NCBI GenBank assembly: GCA_937930845.1
Contig: CALHBJ010000002.1
Location: 62,001-126,000 of the forward strand
Length of the DNA: 64,000 nt
Direction of reading: 5' to 3'
Origin: an uncultured Rhizobiaceae group bacterium
Lineage (GTDB): Bacteria; Pseudomonadota; Alphaproteobacteria; Rhizobiales; Rhizobiaceae
Shown one piece after another: positions 53,406 through 62,256 of this stretch (its first letter is position 1; each line of letters starts with the position of its first letter). The position numbers were made by a program, and so were the translations under genes. Below the pieces are notes generated by a model. That model made no database searches. It was not told where the DNA came from and worked only from the letters and a program-made list of their open reading frames with translations.

Positions 53406-54323
53406 ATGACTGATTCCAAAAAGCCGACAACAGATACATCCATTAGTGGAACTATTCAGGCACAATTGCTGTCGGAAGCCCTGCCCTACATGCAGGCCTA
53501 TTCAGGCAAAAAGGTCGTGATCAAATATGGTGGCCATGCCATGGGCGACGCCGAACTTGGGCGCGCTTTTGCCTGTGATGTGGCCTTGCTGCGCCAATCG
53601 GGCGTGGAACCAATTGTCGTCCATGGCGGCGGCCCGCAGATTGGTGCCATGCTGGATCGCATTGGCATCAAGAGCGAATTTAAAGACGGAATGCGGATCA
53701 CCGATGCCGCCACGGTGGAAATCGTGGAAATGGTTCTGGCAGGCGCTATCAACAAAGGCATTGTTGCCGATTTTAACAGCGAAGGTGCTCGCGCCATTGG
53801 ACTATGTGGTAAGGACGGAAACATGGTGCGCGCGCGCAAGTTGCAGCGCACGCTCCGTGACCCGGACAGCAAGCTGGAGGAAGTGATTGATCTTGGCTTT
53901 GTTGGCGAACCCGCCTGTGTGGATACCTCTGTATTGGATACGGTGACAGGCTCCGGGCTTATCCCGGTCATCGCACCGGTGGCGTTTGGCGATGCGGGCG
54001 AAACCTATAATGTCAACGCCGATACATTTGCCGGCGCGATTGCCGGTGCGGTCAATGCCGACCGGTTGCTGTTCTTGACCGATGTGCCCGGTGTTCTGGA
54101 CGCCAGTGGAAATCTAATTCGCGAACTCACCCGCGCAGAAGCGGAAGCTTTGATCGCTGACGGCACCATCTCCGGCGGCATGATTCCCAAGGTTGAAACC
54201 TGTCTGGCCGCGCTTGATCAGGGTGTCGAAGCCGTGGTCATCGTCAATGGCCGCGTGGCCCATGCGGTGTTGCTGGAACTGTTTACTGAACACGGTGCCG
54301 GAACAATGATTGTTGCCTCATGA
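53406..54323 (+). CDS. argB: Acetylglutamate kinase
   Basis: Amino-acid kinase of 305 residues that phosphorylates N-acetylglutamate in arginine synthesis. [14 protein letters not shown] is the ATP-side glycine loop, [17 protein letters not shown] binds substrate and [11 protein letters not shown] is the second nucleotide motif. The N-terminal extension of about 30 residues (including [11 protein letters not shown]) is that of the arginine-sensitive hexameric ArgB type, so feedback inhibition by arginine is likely. It overlaps the next gene by ATGA. Confidence 0.96.
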   Translation: MTDSKKPTTDTSISGTIQAQLLSEALPYMQAYSGKKVVIKYGGHAMGDAELGRAFACDVALLRQSGVEPIVVHGGGPQIGAMLDRIGIKSEFKDGMRITDAATVEIVEMVLAGAINKGIVADFNSEGARAIGLCGKDGNMVRARKLQRTLRDPDSKLEEVIDLGFVGEPACVDTSVLDTVTGSGLIPVIAPVAFGDAGETYNVNADTFAGAIAGAVNADRLLFLTDVPGVLDASGNLIRELTRAEAEALIADGTISGGMIPKVETCLAALDQGVEAVVIVNGRVAHAVLLELFTEHGAGTMIVAS

Positions 54324-55039
54324 CCCATTCCCTCGACAAACTGGCCAGCCGCTTTGCCGGTGTGAACGAATGGGTGTTTGATCTGGATAACACGCTCTAT
54401 CCGCGCCATTGCGACCTGTTTGCCCAAATTGATTGGAAAATGACGGATTATGTGGCGGCTCTTTTGGATAAGCCAAAAGAGGAAGCACGCAGAATTCAAA
54501 AGGAACTCTACAAGGAGTTCGGCACCACCTTACGGGGATTGATGGTGCGTTATGCTGTGGATCCGCATCATTTCCTCGATGTGGTTCATGACATCGATTA
54601 TTCGCCGGTTGAACCCAATCCGGCACTGGGCGATTTGATTGCATCCCTGCCGGGGCGCAAACACATTTTCACAAATGGCGATGTTCCCCACGCAAAGCGC
54701 ACAACAGACCGGCTGGGCATCACACAGCATTTCGACCGTGTGTTCGATATTGTCGCGTCCAATCTCGTACCAAAACCGGCTGAAGAGCCTTATGTGAAAT
54801 TTCTGGCTGACCATGGGGTTGATCCGAAAAACGCCGCCATGTTCGAAGATATGCCGCGCAATCTGGACGTGCCGTCCAAATTTGGCATGCGCACAGTGTT
54901 AATCGTACCCGCCCAGGGTTCGCAACACAGTGCAGAAGCCTGGGAGCACGCAACGGATGATCAGGCCAAAATCGATTTCTCCACCGACCATCTTGATGGG
55001 TTTTTAGCCGATATTCTTGAGGCAATAGGCACCGCTTAG
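54320..55039 (+). CDS. HAD-family pyrimidine 5'-nucleotidase
   Basis: HAD phosphatase of 239 residues. Motif [11 protein letters not shown] holds the nucleophile and acid Asp. Motif II FTNGD, a Lys in [10 protein letters not shown] and motif [14 protein letters not shown] complete the set. It resembles the SDT1/PPM-like pyrimidine 5'-nucleotidases that follow argB in rhizobia. It is translationally coupled to argB. Its stop overlaps the stop of the convergent deoC. Confidence 0.88.
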   Translation: MTHSLDKLASRFAGVNEWVFDLDNTLYPRHCDLFAQIDWKMTDYVAALLDKPKEEARRIQKELYKEFGTTLRGLMVRYAVDPHHFLDVVHDIDYSPVEPNPALGDLIASLPGRKHIFTNGDVPHAKRTTDRLGITQHFDRVFDIVASNLVPKPAEEPYVKFLADHGVDPKNAAMFEDMPRNLDVPSKFGMRTVLIVPAQGSQHSAEAWEHATDDQAKIDFSTDHLDGFLADILEAIGTA

Positions 55040-55815
55040 TAACCCTCGCCCTGCACCGATTCTTCGCCGCGCAAGGCTGCAAGCAAATCGTCCAGCACAC
55101 TGGATGCGCCAAAGCGCAAGGTTTCTGAACTTGCCCAATCCGCGCCCAATAAACGATCGGCAATGGCCAGATATATGCCCGCATCCTGTGTGGTCTTGAT
55201 GCCACCGGCGGGTTTGAAACCAATGGTTCTGCCGCCGCGTTCTGTTGTATCTGCGATCACCTGGAGCATGATTTCCGCCGTCTCCGGTGTGGCATTAACT
55301 GCGACCTTGCCTGTGGAAGTCTTGATGAAATCCGCCCCCGCCTGAATTGCCAATTCGCTGGCCCGGTGGATGAGTTCCGGTGTTTTCAGTTCGCCGCTTT
55401 CAATAATGACCTTTAACAAAATTCCTGGGCCGGTTGCTTCGCGCACGGCGGATACCATATCGAGAACCGCCTGTTCATCGCCACCAGCCAGCGATTGATA
55501 GGGAATGACCAGATCAATTTCGGCTGCGCCATCAGCAACGGCACTTTGTGTTTCAACAACTGTCATGTCGACAGACTGATTTCCGCCTGGGAAATTGACG
55601 ACCGTGGCAATGGGGATGCCTGTTCCACGCAATGCCTTGTGGGCATGGGCGACAAAGCGTGGCCAGATGCAAATGGCACCCACTGGGCCAAATTCGGTGG
55701 CCGCGCGGCTGCATAATTCATCAACCGAGGCGTGGCTGCTGTTTTCACCAAGATCAGTCAGGTCGACCAGCGGCAGCGCGCGCCGCGCAATGGCCTCGCG
55801 TTGGGATGCGTTCAT
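55036..55815 (-). CDS. deoC: Deoxyribose-phosphate aldolase
   Basis: Class I aldolase of 259 residues that splits 2-deoxyribose-5-phosphate into glyceraldehyde-3-phosphate and acetaldehyde. The Schiff-base Lys is in GADFIKTSTGKVA, and the proton-relay Lys in IGFKPAGGIKT. The ATG at 55815 has AAGAAGG six bases upstream and shares a base with the punA stop. It is the last gene of the nucleoside-catabolism operon and takes the sugar released by PunA or thymidine phosphorylase after a mutase step. Confidence 0.95.
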   Translation of the reverse strand: MNASQREAIARRALPLVDLTDLGENSSHASVDELCSRAATEFGPVGAICIWPRFVAHAHKALRGTGIPIATVVNFPGGNQSVDMTVVETQSAVADGAAEIDLVIPYQSLAGGDEQAVLDMVSAVREATGPGILLKVIIESGELKTPELIHRASELAIQAGADFIKTSTGKVAVNATPETAEIMLQVIADTTERGGRTIGFKPAGGIKTTQDAGIYLAIADRLLGADWASSETLRFGASSVLDDLLAALRGEESVQGEGY

Positions 55816-56600
55816 CAAAAACCTTCTTTCAGTGTAGCTTCGATCAGCCGGGCCAGTTTTGCACCTCCTACGGGTGCCCATTCTTTGGTTTCGTCATGTC
55901 CCAATTCGTTGCCGGTCATTCCGGCACCAAAATTGGTGATGACGGAAAATGCAGCCACATCCATGCCGAAGAAGCGGGCCAGAATAACTTCCGGCACCGT
56001 GGACATGCCCACCGCATCTGCGCCCATCCGCCGGGCCATCTTGATTTCAGCCGGTGTTTCAAAATTGGGTCCACCAAACCACATATAGACACCGCGGTGG
56101 ATTTCAATTTCCTCACGCTCCGCAATCGTACGAAACGTTTTTCGCATGCCCTTGTCATAGGCCGTGGTCAGGCCCACGAACCGGGCATCCGTGGGCTCGC
56201 CAATCAATGGGCTGGTCCCAGCAAAATTGATATGATCCTTGATCTGCATCACAGAGCCGGGGGCCATGTCCTTGTTCACCGAACCGGCTGAATTTGTCAG
56301 GATAAGTCGCTTAACACCCACGTCATTTAATGCGGATATGGGTTTGCGCATGGCAGCAGGATTACCAGATTCATAATAATGAACCCGCCCGGACAATATG
56401 ACGACGCGGTGACTCCCTATGCTGCCACAAACCAGTTCGGCTGTATGGCCCGATACTTTGCTTTCTGGAAATCCTTCGATTTCGCTGTAAGGGATGCGTA
56501 AATCCACATCGACAAGTGCGCTCAGCCCCCCAAGGCCTGAACCCAATACAAGCGCGGTTTTGGGCTGAAAGCCGTCCAGATGTGCAGCGAGCGTTTTCAT
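55815..56600 (-). CDS. punA: Purine-nucleoside phosphorylase (trimeric type)
   Basis: Phosphorolyses purine nucleosides to base and (deoxy)ribose-1-phosphate, 261 residues. LVLGSGLGGLSALVD, SGRVHYYE, LTNSAGSVNK and FGGPNFETPAEI are the class II PNP motifs, the last holding the purine-binding Glu. It is in a run of overlapping minus-strand genes, cdd-punA-deoC. MTAP-type enzymes are the alternative, but the GNELGHDE region fits PNP. Confidence 0.94.
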   Translation of the reverse strand: MKTLAAHLDGFQPKTALVLGSGLGGLSALVDVDLRIPYSEIEGFPESKVSGHTAELVCGSIGSHRVVILSGRVHYYESGNPAAMRKPISALNDVGVKRLILTNSAGSVNKDMAPGSVMQIKDHINFAGTSPLIGEPTDARFVGLTTAYDKGMRKTFRTIAEREEIEIHRGVYMWFGGPNFETPAEIKMARRMGADAVGMSTVPEVILARFFGMDVAAFSVITNFGAGMTGNELGHDETKEWAPVGGAKLARLIEATLKEGF

Positions 56601-56986
56601 GCGTCATCCCTGTCAAAGCCAGCAGGCAATAAATCACCAAGCGTCAGGGTTTCCACGACCCCATTGGCATCGCAAAGATGCACTTTTGTGTCGGAACCTG
56701 CGAATTCTGCAAGTCGCTGTCGGCAACCGCCACAAGGGGTGATTTTCGATTGTTTTTCAGAAACCACCAGCACTTCCAGAATCTGAGATTGACCGTCCAT
56801 CACCATGTGGGCAATTGCGCTGGTTTCTGCGCACCACCCCTCAGGTGAAGACGCATTTTCGATATTGCCGCCGGAATATATTTTGCCACTGGCACTGCGA
56901 ATGGCCGCCCCTACGGGAAATTTGGAATAGGGCGCATAGCATTTGGCCATGGCGGCATTTGCCGCTGCAAACAGATCATCACTCAT
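56597..56986 (-). CDS. cdd: Cytidine deaminase
   Basis: Zinc-dependent homotetrameric cytidine deaminase of 129 residues, converting cytidine or deoxycytidine to uridine forms. The zinc site is complete: CAET (Cys and catalytic Glu) and PCGGCRQ. YAPYSKFPVGAAI and GGNIENASSPEGWC are family signatures. It overlaps the upstream permease gene and the downstream punA by 1-4 nt each. Confidence 0.96.
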   Translation of the reverse strand: MSDDLFAAANAAMAKCYAPYSKFPVGAAIRSASGKIYSGGNIENASSPEGWCAETSAIAHMVMDGQSQILEVLVVSEKQSKITPCGGCRQRLAEFAGSDTKVHLCDANGVVETLTLGDLLPAGFDRDDA

Positions 56987-57948
56987 CAGCGTTCTTTCGT
57001 ATAGGGAACACCGCCAGCCCGCGGTGGAATGGCTTTGCCGATGAACCCAGCGAGCAATACGACAGTGAGAATGTAAGGCAGGGCCTGCATCAATTGTACC
57101 GGCACAACACCCAGCACGGGAAGTGCGACCCCTTGATAGCGAATTTCAATGGCACCCAGAAATCCAAACAACAAACAGGCCCACATGGCAGAAACCGGCC
57201 GCCATTTGGCGAAAATCAAAGCAGCCAGCGCGATGAACCCGCGTCCTGCCGTCATGTCTTTCACAAATCCGGCAGACACGCCGATCGACAAATAGGCACC
57301 GGCAATTCCGCATAATATACCACAACAGATCACCGCCCTGTAGCGCGCCCATGATACCGATATGCCAGCTGTGTCCACGGCTGCCGGATTTTCACCGACT
57401 GCGCGAAGCCGCAGGCCAAATCGTGTGCGAAACAAGACCCACCAGGTGATGGGCACCATGGCAAAGGCGAAATAGGCAATCAGATTATGCCCGGAGATCA
57501 ATTGTTGATAGGTGGGTCCAAGGACTGGCACGGATGACAAGGTTTCTGCCAGGGGCAATTCAATGGGATTAAAGCGTTGTTCGCTTTGCAATTGTGGCGT
57601 GCGACCGCCCTGGTTGAACCAGGCATTGCCGAGCAGGGCTGCAGCCCCGGCTGCAATGAAATTGATGGCAACGCCAGAAACAATCTGATTGCCCTTATTC
57701 GTAATGGAGGCAAATCCGTGAACCAGCGCCAGCAGAACGGACACGAAAATTCCCGCCAGCAATCCAAGCCAAACAGAACCGGTCACAGCTGCTGCCGCCG
57801 CTGCCGCAAAGGCACCCCCCAGCATCTTGCCTTCAAGACCAATATCCACAATGCCCGAACGTTCCGAATATAGCCCGGCAAGGCAGGCCAGCAGAAGCGG
57901 CACTGCAGAACGTACCGTCAGATCCAGAAGCTGAAGAATGGTTTCCAT
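56986..57948 (-). CDS. Nucleoside ABC transporter permease (BmpA-system, second permease)
   Basis: Inner-membrane permease of 320 residues and about eight helices in the branched-chain/ribose permease superfamily. YSERSGIVDIGLEGKMLGGAF and NKGNQIVSGVAINFIAAG are the signatures of the nucleoside (YufQ/NupQ) subgroup. The C-terminus is KAIPPRAGG. Placement directly before cdd, punA and deoC supports nucleoside import. No ATPase or binding-protein gene is found in the window. Confidence 0.92.
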   Translation of the reverse strand: METILQLLDLTVRSAVPLLLACLAGLYSERSGIVDIGLEGKMLGGAFAAAAAAAVTGSVWLGLLAGIFVSVLLALVHGFASITNKGNQIVSGVAINFIAAGAAALLGNAWFNQGGRTPQLQSEQRFNPIELPLAETLSSVPVLGPTYQQLISGHNLIAYFAFAMVPITWWVLFRTRFGLRLRAVGENPAAVDTAGISVSWARYRAVICCGILCGIAGAYLSIGVSAGFVKDMTAGRGFIALAALIFAKWRPVSAMWACLLFGFLGAIEIRYQGVALPVLGVVPVQLMQALPYILTVVLLAGFIGKAIPPRAGGVPYTKER

Positions 57949-58046
57949 GCGGCGGTGTTCAGAACTCTTTGGTTTTCAGGGTTTTACAGTGAAACATAGC
58001 AATAACAAATTCCAGCATCATCATGCTTCACAGGGATATACAGGTT

Positions 58047-59147
58047 TCATTTGGGCATGACCCCCACGCCCGTGAGCAGACGAACAATGGCCGGTGTGAA
58101 CAGGGAACCCATGGCTCCGGCAAACAGGATGACAAGGCCCTGAATGAGCACGATCATATCGCGGGTGATATTGGGCATGTCGAAAGCCAGTTCCGACCCG
58201 CCCTGATAAAGCCCGCCAAAAAGGATAGCCGCCGGCACAATGCCAGCCGGATGGGAGCGCCCCATGAGTGCCACAGCAATGCCCACAAAACCCGCACCTT
58301 CCACAAAATCCAATTGCAGGCGGGCCTGATCACCCATAACCGGATTGAGCGCCATCATACCAGCAAGGGCCCCCGACAGCATCATCGCCAGGACAACCAG
58401 GCGCACTTCCGACATGCCTGCGTAACGCGCCGCGCGTGGGCTGATGCCAAGGGTGCGCATTTCATACCCAAACCGGGTACGCCAGATTATGATCCACACA
58501 ACCAGCGCCATGATAAGCGCCAGCGCGAATGAAACATTGAGCGGTGATGCGCCCATATCGATACCCAGGGGTCTGAACAGACCGCCAAGTTTCGGGATTT
58601 GCCCACCTTCGGCAAAGTCCCGCGACCGCGGCCCCAGATTGGCAGATTTCTGCAACGGTCCGGCGAGCAAATATACCATCAGCGCGGAGGCAATGAAGTT
58701 GAACATGATGGTGGTGATCACAATGTGACTGCCACGTTTGGCCTGAAGGATGGCAGGAATGAAGGCCCACAATGCGCCAAACAGCGCGCCAGCAATGATG
58801 GCGAAGGGAAATGTAATCCACCAGGGAAATACGCTGTCGAGCGATAGGCAAACCAGCGCCACGCCAAGGCCGCCCACATAAGCCTGACCTTCGCCGCCAA
58901 TGTTGAACAGACCGGCGTGGAAAGCCACCGCAACCGCAAGGCCGGTGAAAATGAAGGTCGTGGCATAAAACAGGGTGAAGCCGATATTATAGCCACTGCC
59001 AAATGCGCCCTTTGCCATCAGCAAAGCTGCCTGAACCGGGCTTTCACCAACAAACAACACCACGAGGCCGGAAATTACAAAGGCCACAATCACGCTGATC
59101 AGCGGCATCAGGCCATAGTCAACCCAGCGGGGCAGCGCGTTGTTCAT
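58047..59147 (-). CDS. Nucleoside ABC transporter permease (BmpA-system, first permease)
   Basis: Permease of 366 residues of the YufP/NupP subgroup, with about ten helices. GLFNIGGEGQAYVGGLG, KRGSHIVITTIMFNFIASALMVYLL and GAGFVGIAVALMGRSHPAG are family motifs. It pairs with the next permease, separated by 98 nt. The ATG at 59147 shares a base with the upstream isochorismatase-fold gene's stop. An ATPase gene normally occupies that upstream position and is missing here. Confidence 0.92.
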   Translation of the reverse strand: MNNALPRWVDYGLMPLISVIVAFVISGLVVLFVGESPVQAALLMAKGAFGSGYNIGFTLFYATTFIFTGLAVAVAFHAGLFNIGGEGQAYVGGLGVALVCLSLDSVFPWWITFPFAIIAGALFGALWAFIPAILQAKRGSHIVITTIMFNFIASALMVYLLAGPLQKSANLGPRSRDFAEGGQIPKLGGLFRPLGIDMGASPLNVSFALALIMALVVWIIIWRTRFGYEMRTLGISPRAARYAGMSEVRLVVLAMMLSGALAGMMALNPVMGDQARLQLDFVEGAGFVGIAVALMGRSHPAGIVPAAILFGGLYQGGSELAFDMPNITRDMIVLIQGLVILFAGAMGSLFTPAIVRLLTGVGVMPK

Positions 59148-59740
59148 CAATTTATTCCGTTTGGATGGGACGCGGCTGCGGCCATAAGATCATCGCTATT
59201 CAACACTTTCGCGTATTCGCCGTCCAGCACGCAAAGTGTCAATTCATGCACTTCATCCGCAGACCATTTCCGGCTTGTCGCCGCCCCATCAAGACTGTTG
59301 CGCGCACGGCTGGCCGTGCAATCGGCGGGCAGATAGACCATGAAGCCAAGGGTTCCAGCCATCCGCAATGTGGATTCGACCGCCCCTTCGAGCATCAGAC
59401 CGCAAATGACGAGTTCCGATGATCCGTATTCCTCCAGCACCTGCATGAGGTCGGAACCCACAAAACCATTATGGGTACGAATTTCCACGACAGGTTCATG
59501 GTGTTGGGGCGCCAGCTCCTTGATAAAATTGTTACCCGGGTTTTCAGCAGCAAAGGGAGAGGCGGGATCCATGCTGTCAAACCGCAGATGCACTACCGGA
59601 TTGCCAAGCGAGCGCCAATGGGCAAGCAGCGCGGCTGCCCGTTGTTCGGCTTCCGCCTGCCCCCGCGGCCCTGGGATAAGATCAAAGGCCGCATCATTGG
59701 CACCCTGTTGAAAGCCGACCATCACCAATGTTGCACTCAT
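59147..59740 (-). CDS. Isochorismatase-fold protein lacking the catalytic triad
   Basis: Cysteine-hydrolase-superfamily protein of 197 residues. The fold is recognisable from LVICGLMLEGAVESTLRMA, but all three catalytic positions differ. The Asp of the opening motif is Gly9 (VMVGFQ), the Lys position before GF is Ile87/Arg88, and the nucleophile Cys is Ala120. It is therefore unlikely to hydrolyse amides by the usual mechanism and may be a binding or regulatory pseudoenzyme. It is embedded between a VOC gene (ATGA overlap) and the nucleoside permeases (TGATG overlap). Confidence 0.75.
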   Translation of the reverse strand: MSATLVMVGFQQGANDAAFDLIPGPRGQAEAEQRAAALLAHWRSLGNPVVHLRFDSMDPASPFAAENPGNNFIKELAPQHHEPVVEIRTHNGFVGSDLMQVLEEYGSSELVICGLMLEGAVESTLRMAGTLGFMVYLPADCTASRARNSLDGAATSRKWSADEVHELTLCVLDGEYAKVLNSDDLMAAAASHPNGIN

Positions 59741-60186
59741 GGGAGCGGCTCCAGTTTCAATGTGCCGGTTTCGGCATCCCCGTTGAAAAACGGGTTATGG
59801 GCAATTTCCCACAAATGTCCGTCTGGATCAGCAAAATAGCCCGAATAACCGCCCCAGAATACTTTCTGCGGGGTTTTGATCAATACCGCACCGGAAGCAA
59901 GCGCATGGTCAAAAAAGCGGTCAACCATGGCTTCGCTGGCCACATTAAGAGCCAGGGCCACACCGCGAAATCCTGCCGGTTTGTTCTCAACCTGGGCGTC
60001 GTCGGCAAGTGCGGCTCGCCCGTAAAGGCCCAGCACAATGTTGTGCCCCTGAAGAAATGAAACACTGTCCTGGCTGGCGGTGGTGTTGGCCCAGCCCAAC
60101 GCCACGTAAAATGCTGTGGATTTGGCCAGATCATCCACACCCAGCGTGACAATAGAAATGTTGGCAATGGGAAGTTCAGCGCACAT
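59737..60186 (-). CDS. VOC (glyoxalase/bleomycin-resistance) superfamily protein
   Basis: Vicinal-oxygen-chelate fold protein of 149 residues with paired beta-alpha-beta-beta-beta modules. It starts ISIVTLGVDDLAKSTAFYVALGW, and YSGYFADPDGHLWEIAHNP is the C-terminal module with a metal-type Glu. One metal-ligand His of glyoxalase I is not evident at the N-terminus, so the activity is undefined. It heads a minus-strand run that continues into the isochorismatase-fold protein and permeases. Confidence 0.82.
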   Translation of the reverse strand: MCAELPIANISIVTLGVDDLAKSTAFYVALGWANTTASQDSVSFLQGHNIVLGLYGRAALADDAQVENKPAGFRGVALALNVASEAMVDRFFDHALASGAVLIKTPQKVFWGGYSGYFADPDGHLWEIAHNPFFNGDAETGTLKLEPLP

Positions 60187-60274
60187 GCAATCATGATCTC
60201 AAACTAAGTTATGCCGTTTCTAGCACAGATGAGCGTTTGACAAATGCCCTCAATAAATATTCCTGGATTGTGTG

Positions 60275-61180
60275 TCAGCCGCGCCAGGTATCCTCGGTCC
60301 ACATTTTGGTTAGCGCTGCGCGGTAATTTGGGTGGGCATAATCTAGCTTTAGCCCTTGTTTCGAACGGGCATTGGATACCCGTTTATTTTCGCCATAAAA
60401 GCTGCGCGCCATGGGAGAGATATCTGCAGTTTCAAAATCAATCTCGGCTGGTGGTGGAGTGCCCAGCAATTCATGGGCAAAGGCCACAACATCCTGCGGC
60501 GGTGCCGGTTCATCATCGGTGATATTGAAAACGCCGCCAATATTTCCCTCCACGGCGTGAGTGACGGCGGTGGCAATATCTGCCACATGGATGCGATTGA
60601 ACACTTGCCCAGGTTTTACCAACCGTCTCGACTTGCCGGAACTGGCGCTCACCAGCGCGTTGCGACCGGGCCCATAAATACCAGAAAGGCGCAGGATACA
60701 CACGCGAATGCTTTCTTCCGCACCAAACGCCATCCATTGATTTTCAGCCAGTAGACGCTGTCTTGAACGAGCGGATGTGGGAGCCGGTTCCACGTCTTCA
60801 TCAATCCAACTTCCATCGTGATTTCCATAGACACCGACAGTGGAGAGATAGCAAACCCATTCAAGTTGAGGGGCAAGTTCGCGCAGTTTTTGGCCATTCA
60901 TGCTCTTCAGAAAAGGATCGGCTTTGCCAAGTCTGGAATGGGCATCCTCCTCGCGCGGCGGCGCGATGGAGACAACCAGATGGGTGGTCCTTCCAAGCGC
61001 CTTTTGCAATTCTCCATTGAGTTCCACACCGTTGAATTGCACAGGTGAGATACCAGCAGTTTCCAGCTCCGCAAATTTCTCCGCCCCGCGGGTCGTGCCC
61101 CAAACGCTATGTGCGTCGCGAGCCAATGCAGCGCCAATTGTTTTGCCGGTAAAGCCGGCTCCCAGAATTCCTATTGTCAC
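60275..61180 (-). CDS. NAD(P)-binding epimerase-like protein (YeeZ/SDR family)
   Basis: Atypical short-chain dehydrogenase/epimerase of 301 residues. The Rossmann motif is VTIGILGAGFTGKTIG. CYLSTVGVYGNHDG replaces the usual SxnxxYxxxK segment with a Ser-Thr-Tyr pattern, as in YeeZ-like proteins. ILRLSGIYGPGRNAL and FNRIHVADIA complete the fold. The GTG at 61180 overlaps the queG stop by 4 nt and avoids a 45-nt overlap required by the longer frame. The substrate is unknown. Confidence 0.82.
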   Translation of the reverse strand: MTIGILGAGFTGKTIGAALARDAHSVWGTTRGAEKFAELETAGISPVQFNGVELNGELQKALGRTTHLVVSIAPPREEDAHSRLGKADPFLKSMNGQKLRELAPQLEWVCYLSTVGVYGNHDGSWIDEDVEPAPTSARSRQRLLAENQWMAFGAEESIRVCILRLSGIYGPGRNALVSASSGKSRRLVKPGQVFNRIHVADIATAVTHAVEGNIGGVFNITDDEPAPPQDVVAFAHELLGTPPPAEIDFETADISPMARSFYGENKRVSNARSKQGLKLDYAHPNYRAALTKMWTEDTWRG

Positions 61181-62256
61181 TCGATATTGCCCGTATTGTC
61201 GTTTTTCAGTTTCATCAGCGCCCATTGTGTCGCTTCTCGAGTGACATCGTTTTGGGTCGTACGCTCCAGTCGTTCAAGCGAATTTACCAGGTCAGGTCTA
61301 TCGGAATTTCCTGCCGCTATCGCACAATTGCGCAGAAACCGATCGACGCCAATCCGCTTTACGGGCGACCCGGCAAACAGCGATCTGAATTTCGTATCGT
61401 CCAGATCGAGAAAATCCACCAACGCCTTGGGGCGCGGTGTTTGTGGATTAGCCAGCTTGGCTTCACGGGCAGCACTGGCAAATTTATTCCACGGGCATAT
61501 CGCCAGACAATCGTCACACCCGTAGATGCGATTGCCCATCATTTCGCGCAATTCCTGGGGAATGGGCCCCGCATGCTCAATCGTCAGATAGGATATGCAG
61601 CGCCTTGCATCGAGCTGATACGGTGCCGGGAACGCATTGGTGGGGCAGATATCGAGACATTTGGAGCAGGATCCACAATGGTCAATTTCGGCCACATCAC
61701 TTGGTAAATCCAAAGTGGTAAAAATCGAGCCCAGAAACAGCCACGACCCATGATCGCGCGATACCAGATTGGTATGCTTTCCCTGCCAGCCAACCCCTGC
61801 CTTTTGAGCCAACGGCTTTTCCATAACCGGGGCAGTATCAACAAACACCTTCACGTCGCCTTCAAGCCCATGGGTCTTTGCCGAAGACAGCAGCTTCGCC
61901 GCGAGTGTTTTTAGTCTGCCCTTGATGAGATCATGGTAGTCGCGGTGTCGGGCATATACAGAAATGACGCCGTTTTCACCATGATCAAGTTCTGGCAATG
62001 GATTAGTTTCGGGGCCGTAATTCATTGCTAAAGTTATGATAGAGCAAACGCCCGGCCAAAGATTTTTTGGCGAAGAGCGTCGCCCTTTTGTTTCTTCCAT
62101 CCACGTCATTGTTGCGTGGTAATTGCGCTCCAGTGCCACGCCCAGCCGTTTGGCGGTCACCGGATCATGGGCTGCGCGGGCAATTCCCACCGACTCAAAA
62201 CCAAGCGCGTGGGCATCACGCTTCAAACGTTGAACAATTTTGGCGCTGGCGTTCAA
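61177..62256 (-). CDS. queG: Epoxyqueuosine reductase
   Basis: Cobalamin- and iron-sulfur-dependent reductase of 359 residues that finishes queuosine in tRNA. Two 4Fe-4S motifs are intact: CGSCSKCLDICPTNAF and CDDCLAICPWNKF. The RYARHRDYHDL-like segment (here VYARHRDYHDLIKG) and DTAPVMEKPLAQKAGVGW are family signatures. A C-terminal HEAT-like stretch is present but short. The start is TTG in a TTGA overlap with the glutathione transferase stop, and the ribosome site is poor. Confidence 0.93.
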   Translation of the reverse strand: MNASAKIVQRLKRDAHALGFESVGIARAAHDPVTAKRLGVALERNYHATMTWMEETKGRRSSPKNLWPGVCSIITLAMNYGPETNPLPELDHGENGVISVYARHRDYHDLIKGRLKTLAAKLLSSAKTHGLEGDVKVFVDTAPVMEKPLAQKAGVGWQGKHTNLVSRDHGSWLFLGSIFTTLDLPSDVAEIDHCGSCSKCLDICPTNAFPAPYQLDARRCISYLTIEHAGPIPQELREMMGNRIYGCDDCLAICPWNKFASAAREAKLANPQTPRPKALVDFLDLDDTKFRSLFAGSPVKRIGVDRFLRNCAIAAGNSDRPDLVNSLERLERTTQNDVTREATQWALMKLKNDNTGNIE

